From Streptomyces liangshanensis (lineage in GTDB: Bacteria > Actinomycetota > Actinomycetes > Streptomycetales > Streptomycetaceae): 64,000 nt of DNA. The stretch lies in the NCBI RefSeq assembly GCF_011694815.1, contig NZ_CP050177.1, positions 2,221,001 to 2,285,000 of the forward strand, written 5' to 3'. Shown here in pieces: positions 1-7,637 of the stretch. The stretch's first letter is position 1. Every line of letters starts with the position of its first letter. The notes beneath the pieces are model-generated. The model saw only the letters and a list, made by a program, of their open reading frames with translations, had not been told where the DNA came from and ran no database searches. Made by a program: the position numbers and the translations under genes.

Positions 1-727
1 CGCCGGCCTCCGCCGGGTGGAAGTCGAGCCGGTCCAGCTCCTCGCCGAAGGCCGTGATGTCCTCGTCCACGACCACCCGGAGCTTCTCCAGGGCCTCCCG
101 CTGCCGCTCGGCCCGCCTGCGCCGGTTCCGGCTCGTCACGGCGTAGGCCGCGCCGCCGCCCACCACCACGAGCCCGCCGAGCGCGATCAGCCCCTCGGTC
201 CCGTCGTTGCCGTCGCCGTTGGCGGTGGAGCCCCAGGAGTCGGGGGCGTGGCCGCGCGTCTGGGGCAGGGCCCGGTCCACGAAGTCGTTCAGCTCGGTCA
301 CGGCGTCCGGGGAGCCCACCTTGACCGCGTCCGTGAGGTTGCGGACCGCGCGCTCCGACAGCACGGACGGGTCGGCGCCCGCGTTGAAGCCGTCGCCGAG
401 CCGCACCGCGTAGAGGCCGGTCACGCCCGTCTCGGCGCGGATCGCGCGGAGCACGCTGTCGGCCGGGAACTGCGCGTTCTGCGGCAGTACGGCGACGAAG
501 AGCGGCTTGTCCGCGTCCCTGATCTTCTTCGCGAGGGCGTCGGCCTGCGGCAGTGACAGCTGTCCGGTGGCGCGGGGGTCCACGTACACCGGGTTCTTCC
601 TGAGGGCGTCCGCGACGGTCCCGGGGCCGGTGGCCCTCCCGGCCGCCTCCGTGGCCGGCGCGCCCGCGAGGGCGGCGGCCGAGGCGAGCAGCAGTCCGGA
701 CAGCGCGGTGAAGAGCCTGGTCCTCAT
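1..727 (-). CDS. Secreted/membrane-anchored protein of unknown function, 3' end outside window
   Basis: The frame opens with ATG at 725-727 and stays open to the left edge, so only about 242 N-terminal residues are visible. A signal peptide (MRTRLFTALSGLLLASAAAL then an Ala-rich stretch) covers roughly residues 1-30. A soluble segment follows to about residue 165, with the phrases VYVDPRATGQLS and LFVAVLPQNA. A membrane helix (LIALGGLVVVGGGAAYAV) lies near 177-195, and a basic stop-transfer segment and charged helix follow it. The layout resembles the TPM-like secreted/membrane proteins common in actinomycetes, in which an extracellular domain is anchored by one helix; that family call is inference. 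No catalytic motif is seen. It is separated from the GH3 gene by a terminator, so it is probably not part of the glucan-degrading block. Confidence 0.7.
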   Translation of the reverse strand, partial: MRTRLFTALSGLLLASAAALAGAPATEAAGRATGPGTVADALRKNPVYVDPRATGQLSLPQADALAKKIRDADKPLFVAVLPQNAQFPADSVLRAIRAETGVTGLYAVRLGDGFNAGADPSVLSERAVRNLTDAVKVGSPDAVTELNDFVDRALPQTRGHAPDSWGSTANGDGNDGTEGLIALGGLVVVGGGAAYAVTSRNRRRRAERQREALEKLRVVVDEDITAFGEELDRLDFHPAEAG

Positions 728-773
728 ACCTCGAAGCTACCCGAATCGCACCAAGGTGGCAGAAAGCGGAAAA

Positions 774-815
774 GGGGCGGGGCACCCGAGCCCGCCGGCT
801 CGGGTGCCCCGCCCC
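774..815 (-). terminator. Strong hairpin terminator downstream of the GH3 gene
   Basis: A perfect 19-bp stem (774-792 with 797-815) with a 4-nt loop lies 18 bp past the GH3 stop. On the minus strand it is followed by a short T run (TTTTC), which suits termination of GH3 transcription. Confidence 0.75.
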
Positions 816-833
816 TCAGGGGTTCCGCGGCGG

Positions 834-3800
834 TCAGGCGGCCTTGTACGCCGCCGTCAGCTTCGCCACCGCACCGGCGAGGTCACCGGTGAGCAGCAGG
901 TGGTCGGCCTCGGCGAAGGGCTTCGCCGAGGCGGCCGTGACGGACTGGCCGATCTTCTGCTGGACGAGGAGCCTGGCCTGGCCGACCAGTTCCTTGCCCT
1001 GCGCGGACTTGCCGAGCCCGGTCTGCTGGAGGATCTTCGCCGCGAGCCCGATCGCGGCGAGCGTGACCTGGCCGCCCTTGGGGGGCGCCGTGAGGGTCGT
1101 CAGGCCCCAGCCGTACGGGTACTGCGGGTCGTAGGACGCGTCACCGACGTTGATCGGCAGCGACTCGACCGACTTGGGCCAGGTCAGCGGGAGCTGACCG
1201 GTGAAGGCCCGCTTGCCGTAGAGGACGTCGGCGACGCCGTCGCCCTCCGTGCCCGGCAGCCAGGACGCCACGAGCGCGTCGATGTCGCCGAGCTGGTCGC
1301 CGATGAGCTGCGGGCGGCCCGAAACGATCAGGACGGCGCACTTCATGGCGGCGCAGACGGTGTCGACGGCCTTCTTGTCCTCGGCGCTCAGCGCCAGGTC
1401 GTGGCCGTTGCCGACGTCACCGATGCCTTCCGCGTACGGCCTCTCGCCGACGACGACCACACCGACGTCGTAACCGGCGGTGGGCTCGGTGGCGGTCTTC
1501 GAGTACGTGAGGGTGGCGTCCGGGGCCGCCTTCCTCATGCCCTCCAGGATGGTGGTGCCCGTGGTGGTCTTGCCGGAGGCGCCCTGCCAGCTGATGGTCC
1601 AGCCGCCCGCCTGGTTGCCGAGGTCGTCGGCGTTGGAGCCGGCCACGTACACCTTCTGCGACGGCTTGAGCGGCAGGACCGCGCCGTCGTTCTTCAGCAG
1701 CACCTGCGACTCGGCGGCCGCCTGGCGGGCGACCGCGCGGTGCGCGGCCGAGCCGATGGCGGCCTGGTTCGTGGTGTCGGCGTACGGCTTCTCGAAGAGG
1801 CCGAGCTTGAACTTCTGCTCCAGGATGCGGGAGACCGCGTCGTCGATCCTGGCCTGGCTGATCCGGCCGGCCGTGACCTCCGCCTGGAGGGTCTGGGTGA
1901 AGGTCTTGTACTGCGTCGGGACCATGATCATGTCGAGCCCGGCGTTGACGGACGTCCGGACGTCGCTCGCGTAGTCGCCGGGGATCTGGTCGATCGCCTG
2001 CCAGTCGCTGATGACGAAGCCCTTGAAGCCCATCTTGTCCTTGAGCTCACCGTTGATCATCGCGCCGTCGGCGTGCATCTTGACCGGCGGCAGGGTGTCG
2101 TCGGTGATGTCCAGCGAGGAGTACGAGGGCATGACCGTGCCCACGCCCCGCTTCACGGCGTCCTTGAACGGCGCGAGGTGGACGTCCTCCAGCTCCTTGC
2201 GGGTGACCTTGGTGACGCCCTGGTCCACGGTGTACGAGCCGGTCGTGGACGAGCCGTACTCGGTGCCGCCGTCGCCGACGAAGTGCTTGGCCGTGGCCAG
2301 CACCTTGTCGTTGCGGTCGAGGTCACTGCCGGACGCGGCGCCCTGCATGCCGTTGACGACCGTGTCCATGGAGGTGACCAGCGCGGGGTCCTCGCCGAAG
2401 GTCTCGTACGTACGGCCCCAGCGCTCGTCCCTGCCGACGCAGACGCAGGGCGCGAAGTCCCACGGGACGCCGGTGGCGCGCACCTCGTTGGCCGTGACCG
2501 CGCCGGTCTTCTCCGCCAGCGCCGGGTCACGGGTCGCCCCGAGGCCGATGTTGTGCGGCATGATCGTCGCGCCGACGACGTTGTTGTGGCCGTGCACCGC
2601 GTCCACGCCGTAGATCAGCGGGATCTGGTAGCGGGTGGCCTGGGCCCTCAGCTGGAAGGCGTCGACCATCTTCGACCAGGCGGCGGGGGTGTTGGGCGTC
2701 GGCACGGAGCCGCCGCCGGAGAGCAGCGAGCCGAGGTCGTAGGTGGCGATGTCGCCCTGGGCCGTGAGCGCGTTGCGCTCGGCCTGGGTCATCTGGCCGG
2801 CCTTCTCCGCGAGGGACATGCGCGCGACCAGGTCGGCGACGCGCTTCTTCACGGGGAGCTTCGCGTCGAGGTACGGCAGCCCGTGGGCGTCCACGACGAC
2901 CTGCGGGTTCTCGACGGGGGCCTTGGCACCGGTGACGGTGAGCTTCAGCGGTACGGTCTCCGCGCTCTCGCCGGCGCGGTCCTTGAGGGTCGGGATCTCG
3001 ACGGTCTTCGAGGTGCCCGACGCGCTGCCGGCCGGGAAGGTGACCGTGCCGGAGACGGGCGTGTAGTCCTTGCCCGCCTCGGCGGTGCCGCCCTCGGTGG
3101 TGTAGTCGACGGTGACGGGCTCCTCGACCGGCACGGAGCCGGTGGTGGCGACCGAGACCTTGACCTTGGCGGTGGCGCCCTCCTTGACCGGGTACACCGC
3201 CGCGTCGGTGACGACGCTCGCCTTGAGGCTCGGGTCGGCCTTGCCGTACAACTCCACGCCGTCCAGGGCGAACCGGCCGGGTGCGCCGGTGGGCATGGTG
3301 AAGGCGTAGCCCCACATCTCGGTCAGGCCGAGGACGTGGTCGATGCCGCCGACGGGCTGGTAGTCGGTGCGGTACTGGAAGTCCGCGAAGGGGATCTCGA
3401 CCAGGTGCCACCCCTCCCAGTCGTCGGTGAAGGACGTGTTCCAGAGCTCGGAGGCCTCGCCGTTGGCGCCGCCGTCCTTGATCTCGAAGGCGATCCGCTT
3501 GCCGGAGCCGGGGGGCAGCGGCGCGGTGTTCTGGCCGTACCACCAGAAGCGGATGCCCCGGTGGGCCGACCAGTCGTGGGACGGCTTGTCGAACGCGAAG
3601 TCGTGGCTGAACCCGCCGTACCCGCTGACGTTGTAGCTGCCTTCGAGGACCTTGGCGCCCTCGGGGGCGTCGGCGCGGTCCGCGAAGCTCAGCGTCGGCG
3701 GGTCGTCGGCGTCGCCGCCCCAGGTGAAGATGCCCTCCGCGGGCGGGCTCGCGAACGGGATCTCGCCCTCGAAGCGGTCGACGGCGACGGGGGCCGGGTC

Positions 3801-3920
3801 GTCCGCCGCGGTGGCGGACGACGCGGTGCCCGCGAGGGGCAGCAGCCCCGCCAGGACGGCGGCCGCGAGCAGCGTCGCCGTCCTGGTGCCGGGTCTCGGT
3901 CTGACTCGTATGCCTTGCAT
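834..3920 (-). CDS. Secreted glycoside hydrolase family 3 beta-glucosidase with Calx-beta domain
   Basis: This 1028-aa exported enzyme should release glucose from the non-reducing ends of beta-glucans or oligosaccharides. A signal peptide spans about residues 1-39. A jelly-roll, CIA30-like domain (about 45-230) and a Calx-beta domain (about 232-345, with GGTAEAGKDYTPVSGTVTF) precede the GH3 catalytic region (about 350-960). GH3 landmarks are VDAVHGHNN, the E/R-rich ERWGRTYETFGED, AKHFVGDGG, and the nucleophile region GFVISDWQ with Asp639. A short helical tail ends the protein. The ATG is preceded by ACGAGGAG. A hairpin at 3977-4023 separates it from the upstream GH16 gene, so it is probably transcribed on its own. 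The attached non-catalytic domains suggest action on polymeric, wall-bound glucan. The exact linkage preference cannot be read from sequence. Confidence 0.9.
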   Translation of the reverse strand: MQGIRVRPRPGTRTATLLAAAVLAGLLPLAGTASSATAADDPAPVAVDRFEGEIPFASPPAEGIFTWGGDADDPPTLSFADRADAPEGAKVLEGSYNVSGYGGFSHDFAFDKPSHDWSAHRGIRFWWYGQNTAPLPPGSGKRIAFEIKDGGANGEASELWNTSFTDDWEGWHLVEIPFADFQYRTDYQPVGGIDHVLGLTEMWGYAFTMPTGAPGRFALDGVELYGKADPSLKASVVTDAAVYPVKEGATAKVKVSVATTGSVPVEEPVTVDYTTEGGTAEAGKDYTPVSGTVTFPAGSASGTSKTVEIPTLKDRAGESAETVPLKLTVTGAKAPVENPQVVVDAHGLPYLDAKLPVKKRVADLVARMSLAEKAGQMTQAERNALTAQGDIATYDLGSLLSGGGSVPTPNTPAAWSKMVDAFQLRAQATRYQIPLIYGVDAVHGHNNVVGATIMPHNIGLGATRDPALAEKTGAVTANEVRATGVPWDFAPCVCVGRDERWGRTYETFGEDPALVTSMDTVVNGMQGAASGSDLDRNDKVLATAKHFVGDGGTEYGSSTTGSYTVDQGVTKVTRKELEDVHLAPFKDAVKRGVGTVMPSYSSLDITDDTLPPVKMHADGAMINGELKDKMGFKGFVISDWQAIDQIPGDYASDVRTSVNAGLDMIMVPTQYKTFTQTLQAEVTAGRISQARIDDAVSRILEQKFKLGLFEKPYADTTNQAAIGSAAHRAVARQAAAESQVLLKNDGAVLPLKPSQKVYVAGSNADDLGNQAGGWTISWQGASGKTTTGTTILEGMRKAAPDATLTYSKTATEPTAGYDVGVVVVGERPYAEGIGDVGNGHDLALSAEDKKAVDTVCAAMKCAVLIVSGRPQLIGDQLGDIDALVASWLPGTEGDGVADVLYGKRAFTGQLPLTWPKSVESLPINVGDASYDPQYPYGWGLTTLTAPPKGGQVTLAAIGLAAKILQQTGLGKSAQGKELVGQARLLVQQKIGQSVTAASAKPFAEADHLLLTGDLAGAVAKLTAAYKAA

Positions 3921-3976
3921 GGTGCTCCTCGTGTCCCTGGTGCTCCCGGTGACTCTGGTGCCACCGGGGTGGTGCG

Positions 3977-4023
3977 GGCCGTCCGGCGCGCGGGGGTGTC
4001 ACACCCCCGCGCGCCGGACGGCC
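3977..4023 (-). terminator. Long hairpin terminator after the GH16 gene
   Basis: A nearly perfect stem of about 22 bp (left arm from 3977, right arm to 4023, minimal loop near 4000) lies 19 bp past the GH16 stop and ahead of the GH3 start. It has no U tract, as is common for actinomycete terminators. Confidence 0.65.
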
Positions 4024-4042
4024 TGAGGCCGGAAGGGACGGC

Positions 4043-5938
4043 CTACTTCTGTTCGACCCTCACCCAGTCCACCTCGGCCTTGACGCCGCCTTGCGCGACG
4101 CGGTCGACGCTCGACTGCGGGAGGCCCCAGTAGGGCTGGGTCACCTTGTTCCAGCCGGCCGGATAGGCGCCGCCCAGAGCGAGGTTGAGGATCACGTACT
4201 GGTTGTGGTCGAAGACCCACTTGCCGCGGGTCGATTCCAGCTTCTGCCGGGAGGTCTCCTGCACCACACGGTCGTCGACGGTGAAGCGCATGCCTTCCGG
4301 CTGCCACTCGACGGCGTACGTGTGCCACTGGTCGACGCGGCCGCCTCCCGGGAAGGTCTGGGTCCTGCCGATGTTGCCGTCGGCAGAGTAACCGGGTCCG
4401 TGCAACGCGGTGCTCGTCCAGTCGCCGTAGCCGATGTTCTCCATGATGTCGGTCTCGCCCGAACCGGGCCAGGACACCGACGGGTTGTCCACATCACTTC
4501 CGAGCAGCCAGAACGCCGGCCAGAACCCGTCGCCGACGGGGAGCTTCAGACGGGCGCTCACCTTGCCGTAGGTGAAGTCGAACTTGGTGTTGGTGTCGAT
4601 GCGGCCCGAGGTGAAGTCGTAGGTCCCGCCGCCCGGTACGGTCGTGCACGCCTTGCAGTACTTGGACTCCAGGACCAGAGTGCCGTTCTCCGTACGGATG
4701 TTGTTCGCCGAGTCCACGTACGCCTGGGACTCGCCGTTGACCGAGCCCATCTCCTGGCCGGTGCGCACCACGCGCCACTTGTTGCGGTCGAGCCCGGAGC
4801 CGGTGAAGTCGTCGAAGAAGGTGGTCCGGTAGGCGCCGGTGGAGTTCTTCGGCAGGGCGGGGTAGGCCGCGTTGGCGTTGCCGCCGGTCCCCCACACCTG
4901 GAACTCGTAGAGCGAGTAGCCGAATTGGGCGGTGGCGGGCGCCGGGTTGTAGAACGAGCGGCGCTCCTTGCCCAGCATCCGTACGTAGCGGCCGGTCGCC
5001 GGGGTCGGCAGGGTGATGGTGTCGCGCCGCCCGGCCGCCTCCCCCGGGGCCTTGACGTCGGCGCGGCGGGCGGCGACCTCGGCGGCCGAGGGCCGGTAGA
5101 CGGTGCGCCAGGTGCGGTTGTCGTCGGAGACCTGGAGTTCGTAGTCGACGGCGTAGGCCGCCTCCCAGTACAGGTCGACCGCTTCGATACGGGACGAGGC
5201 GCCCAGGTCGACGCCGACCCAGCGGTCCGCGTTCCAGTCGCTCGCCCAGCGGGTCTGGTCGGCCTTGAGGTCGGCGGGCCAGCCGCCGTCGGTCACGTAG
5301 GCCGGTGAATTGCCCGCGTGCTGGTAGAGGTTGCCGTACGCGGGGTGGTTCAGGGCGAGGTTGGTGCGGGTGGTGGAGGCGGGCGCCGGCTCACCGCCGT
5401 ACACCTGGAAGGAGAAGAGGGAGTAGCCCCAGGCGGTGGCGCGCTGGACGCCGCGCAGCCGGACGTACCGGCCGGTGACCTCCTGGGGGTAGGTGTGGGC
5501 GGTGACGGTGCCGCCGGTGCCGTCGTTCTCGGTGTAGAAGGTGGTCCAGTTGGTGCCGTCCTTGGAGACTTCGAGGACGTACTGCTTGCCGTACGCGGCC
5601 TCCCATTCCAGCTTGACCTGGTTGACGCGCAGGGTGCTGCCCAGGTCGACCTGGATCCAGGCGTTGTCGGCGAACTCGCTGCCCCAGCGGGTGCCGGCGT
5701 TGCCGTCGAAGGCGTTGCCGGGGCCGACGCCGGGGTTCTCGCTGCCGGAGGCGGTGACCCGGGCGGGGCTGATCGCGTAGGAGGCGGCGGCCTGGTCGGC
5801 GTTCCAGGGCGCGGCGGCCACCGCGGCGGCCTTCGCGGGGGCCGCCCCGGGCGCGGCCGGGGGCGCGGCGAAGGCGAGCGGTGCGGAGAGGGCCACCAGT
5901 GCGGCGGTGGTGGCGAGGAGTGTGGTGCGCGAGGGCAT
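4043..5938 (-). CDS. Secreted GH16 beta-1,3-glucanase (laminarinase type) with two discoidin domains
   Basis: This 631-aa exported endo-glucanase has a signal peptide (MPSRTTLLATTAALVALSAP onward), two F5/8 type C (discoidin) carbohydrate-binding domains at about 55-188 and 192-350, and a GH16 domain at about 365-631. The catalytic signature E-T-D-I-M-E occupies residues 495-500, with Glu495 as expected nucleophile and Glu500 as acid/base. It lacks the extra loop residues of kappa-carrageenases and agarases and most resembles laminarinases, so beta-1,3-glucan is the likely substrate (inference). I chose the ATG at 5936-5938 rather than an in-frame GTG 35 codons upstream, because GGAGG lies just ahead of it and the signal peptide begins here. 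The gene sits immediately downstream of the GH1 remnant and LacI gene on the same strand. Confidence 0.9.
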   Translation of the reverse strand: MPSRTTLLATTAALVALSAPLAFAAPPAAPGAAPAKAAAVAAAPWNADQAAASYAISPARVTASGSENPGVGPGNAFDGNAGTRWGSEFADNAWIQVDLGSTLRVNQVKLEWEAAYGKQYVLEVSKDGTNWTTFYTENDGTGGTVTAHTYPQEVTGRYVRLRGVQRATAWGYSLFSFQVYGGEPAPASTTRTNLALNHPAYGNLYQHAGNSPAYVTDGGWPADLKADQTRWASDWNADRWVGVDLGASSRIEAVDLYWEAAYAVDYELQVSDDNRTWRTVYRPSAAEVAARRADVKAPGEAAGRRDTITLPTPATGRYVRMLGKERRSFYNPAPATAQFGYSLYEFQVWGTGGNANAAYPALPKNSTGAYRTTFFDDFTGSGLDRNKWRVVRTGQEMGSVNGESQAYVDSANNIRTENGTLVLESKYCKACTTVPGGGTYDFTSGRIDTNTKFDFTYGKVSARLKLPVGDGFWPAFWLLGSDVDNPSVSWPGSGETDIMENIGYGDWTSTALHGPGYSADGNIGRTQTFPGGGRVDQWHTYAVEWQPEGMRFTVDDRVVQETSRQKLESTRGKWVFDHNQYVILNLALGGAYPAGWNKVTQPYWGLPQSSVDRVAQGGVKAEVDWVRVEQK

Positions 5939-5997
5939 CGTTGCCTCCGAGGTGGGGGGAGTGCGGGTGGCAGTGCGGTGCGGTGCGGTGGGGCGTG

Positions 5998-6296
5998 CTA
6001 CCGCCGGGCGGCCCGGGTACGGCCGATCGTGTCGCGGTACCACGTGGCGCTGTCCTTCAGAGGCGGCTGCCGGGGGCGTGCGCCCCGGCGTCGTACGCGG
6101 GGGCCGCGATCAGCTCCGCGTCCCGCGGAGCCCGGCGGAAGGTGTCCCAGACCGAGGGGGTCCTGCCGTCGTCGGCAGCCGCTCCCTCGATCTGGTCGGC
6201 GGGGGTGGCGACGGTCCGGCGGAAGCCCGCGGGCAGGCCGGGGACCGCCACGGCGGTGGCGGCGCCCGGGGCCCGGGGCTTGCGGTGTGCGGACAT
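5998..6296 (-). pseudogene. Remnant of a GH1 beta-glucosidase: start and end kept, middle deleted
   Basis: The frame from ATG 6294-6296 (preceded by GGAGAC) reads, after about 24 residues, FRRTVATPADQIEGAA then DDGRTPSVWDTFRRAP. This is the N-terminal signature of GH1 beta-glucosidases (FLWGVATASYQIEG and EDGRGPSIWDTF). It stops at 6057 after only 79 codons. In the next frame, at 6060-5998, the sequence reads LKDSATWYRDTIGRTRAARR followed by a stop, which matches the usual GH1 C-terminus. About 400 internal codons are therefore missing and the two ends are joined one base out of frame. Both catalytic glutamate regions are absent, so no GH1 activity is possible. A 79-aa peptide could still be made. 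Position directly after the LacI gene fits a former regulator-glucosidase operon. Confidence 0.8.
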
Positions 6297-6373
6297 GACG
6301 TCTCCAGAAAGCTGCGAGGTCGGGCGGACCGGTGCGTGCCGTGCGAGGGGGTGCGAGGCGTGCGAGGCGGTGC

Positions 6374-7351
6374 CTAGGGCGCCGACTGCCGGACGACGAG
6401 TTCGGTGGGCAGGACGACCGGTTCGTCGGGGGCGGCCGCCCCGCCGAGGTGCTCCAGCAGCATCCGCGCCGCCGTCTCGCCCATCTCGCGGGCGGGCTGG
6501 CGGACGGTCGTCAGCGGGGGCTCGGTGTGCCGGGCCATCGGGATGTTGTCGAAGCCGACCACGGCGATGTCGTCGGGGACGCTCCGCCCGGCGGCCCGCA
6601 GGGCCCGCAGGGCGCCGGCCGCGCTGATGTCGTTGTGCGCGAACACCGCGTCGAACTCGACCCGGGCGTGCAGGAGTTTCTCCACCGCGAGCCGCCCCGA
6701 CAGCTCCGTGAAGTCGCCCACCACGACCCGGTCGGTGGGCAGGACGTGCCGGAAGCCGGCGAGCCGCTCCCGTACGCACCCGAAGTGGGCGGGTCCCGTG
6801 ATGACCAGCGGCTTGGTGCGTCCGTCGGCCAGCAGATGGCGGGCCGCGGACGCGCCGCCCTCGAAGTTGGTGGTCACGACCGAGGGGAAGTCCTCGGGGT
6901 GGGCGCCGCGGTCGTCGATCAGGACGACGGGCAGACCCTGGTGGTGCAGGCCGACGATGGTGTCGAGGGTGTTCTCCGGTTCGACGACGAGCAGTCCGTC
7001 GAAGGCGCGGGCCGAGACCTGGGTGGTGAACCGCTGAACCGATTCCGCACCCCGGTTGCAGGTGAAGAGCAGCAGCCCGTACCCGGCGGCCTCCACGGTG
7101 TCGACGACCCCCTGGAGCACCTCGCCCATCCACGGCCAGGTCAGCGAGGGCACCAGCATGCCGACCGTACGGCTGCTCCCCCGGGCCAGTCCGACGGCGC
7201 CCGAGCTGGGTACGTACCCGAGCCGGGCGATGACCGCGCGGACGCGGGCCGCCGTACCGCCGTCGACCTCGCCCTTGGTGTTGATGACCCGGGACACGGT
7301 CGTCTTGCTGACGCCCGCCTGGCGGGCGACGTCGGCGATCGTGACACGCAT
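6374..7351 (-). CDS. LacI-family transcriptional regulator of the glucanase block
   Basis: This 325-aa protein has an N-terminal LacI helix-turn-helix (TIADVARQAGVSKTTVSRVI, residues 4-23, then the hinge helix around LGYVPSSGAVGLARGSS) and a periplasmic-binding-protein-like effector domain (about 60-325, with VVGFDNIPMARHTEPPLTTV near the C-terminus). Such proteins normally repress sugar-utilisation genes until a sugar binds. ATG at 7349-7351 is preceded by GGAGG. It is divergent from the GH30 gene and lies upstream of the GH1 remnant and GH16 gene. Repeated palindromic sequences in the shared intergenic region are the likely operators. The inducer is probably a beta-glucan-derived oligosaccharide such as laminaribiose, gentiobiose or cellobiose (inference from neighbours). 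Confidence 0.88.
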   Translation of the reverse strand: MRVTIADVARQAGVSKTTVSRVINTKGEVDGGTAARVRAVIARLGYVPSSGAVGLARGSSRTVGMLVPSLTWPWMGEVLQGVVDTVEAAGYGLLLFTCNRGAESVQRFTTQVSARAFDGLLVVEPENTLDTIVGLHHQGLPVVLIDDRGAHPEDFPSVVTTNFEGGASAARHLLADGRTKPLVITGPAHFGCVRERLAGFRHVLPTDRVVVGDFTELSGRLAVEKLLHARVEFDAVFAHNDISAAGALRALRAAGRSVPDDIAVVGFDNIPMARHTEPPLTTVRQPAREMGETAARMLLEHLGGAAAPDEPVVLPTELVVRQSAP

Positions 7352-7375
7352 CGGGGCGCCTCCGCGTCGAGGTGT

Positions 7376-7412
7376 GGAACCGGTACCGCAACCGCTTCCG
7401 GAACCGGTACCG
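7376..7412. promoter_or_regulatory. Probable LacI-family operator cluster between lacI-type gene and GH30 gene
   Basis: The 13-mer GGAACCGGTACCG occurs twice as a direct repeat, at 7376-7388 and 7400-7412. Each copy contains a palindromic CGGTACCG core, and a third palindrome, TTCCGGAA (7396-7403), overlaps the second copy. Central-CG palindromes are typical LacI-family operators. The cluster lies 25 bp upstream of the regulator start and about 225 bp before the GH30 start, so direct autoregulation is easier to envisage than direct control of GH30. A TTGACG at 7550-7555 could be a -35 for GH30, but the matching -10 is weak. Confidence 0.55.
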
Positions 7413-7637
7413 GGCGTTGGGCGGTGAGTTAACCGGGAGGCAACACTGCCGTCAATACTTCACGTCGAGATTGGTCCGCACCTTTGGTGCATAGCAGGCC
7501 AGTAGCGGGCCAAGGGAGTTATGCGTTCAGGTTGTGAATGCGCGGACTCTTGACGGGAGTTCGTAACAGCAGTTCACTCACGCCGCAGGCACCATCGCGT
7601 AACCCCCCACCTCTGTGCCGAGAAGGGCAGCAGTCAC

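Noticed and set aside
507..4133. Very long plus-strand open frame opposite the GH3 gene
   Set aside because: It is antisense to a complete GH3 enzyme, has Arg/Gly/Val/Asp-biased shadow composition and no domain. Similar frames opposite serA-ilvB, cdgE and the LuxR-type regulator were rejected for the same reason.
6057..6296. 79-aa frame as a new small gene
   Set aside because: Its residues match the GH1 N-terminus and the GH1 C-terminus follows in another frame, so it is better explained as a remnant.
7550..7578. Promoter for the GH30 gene (TTGACG with TTCACT)
   Set aside because: The -10 matches at three positions only and no second line of support exists.
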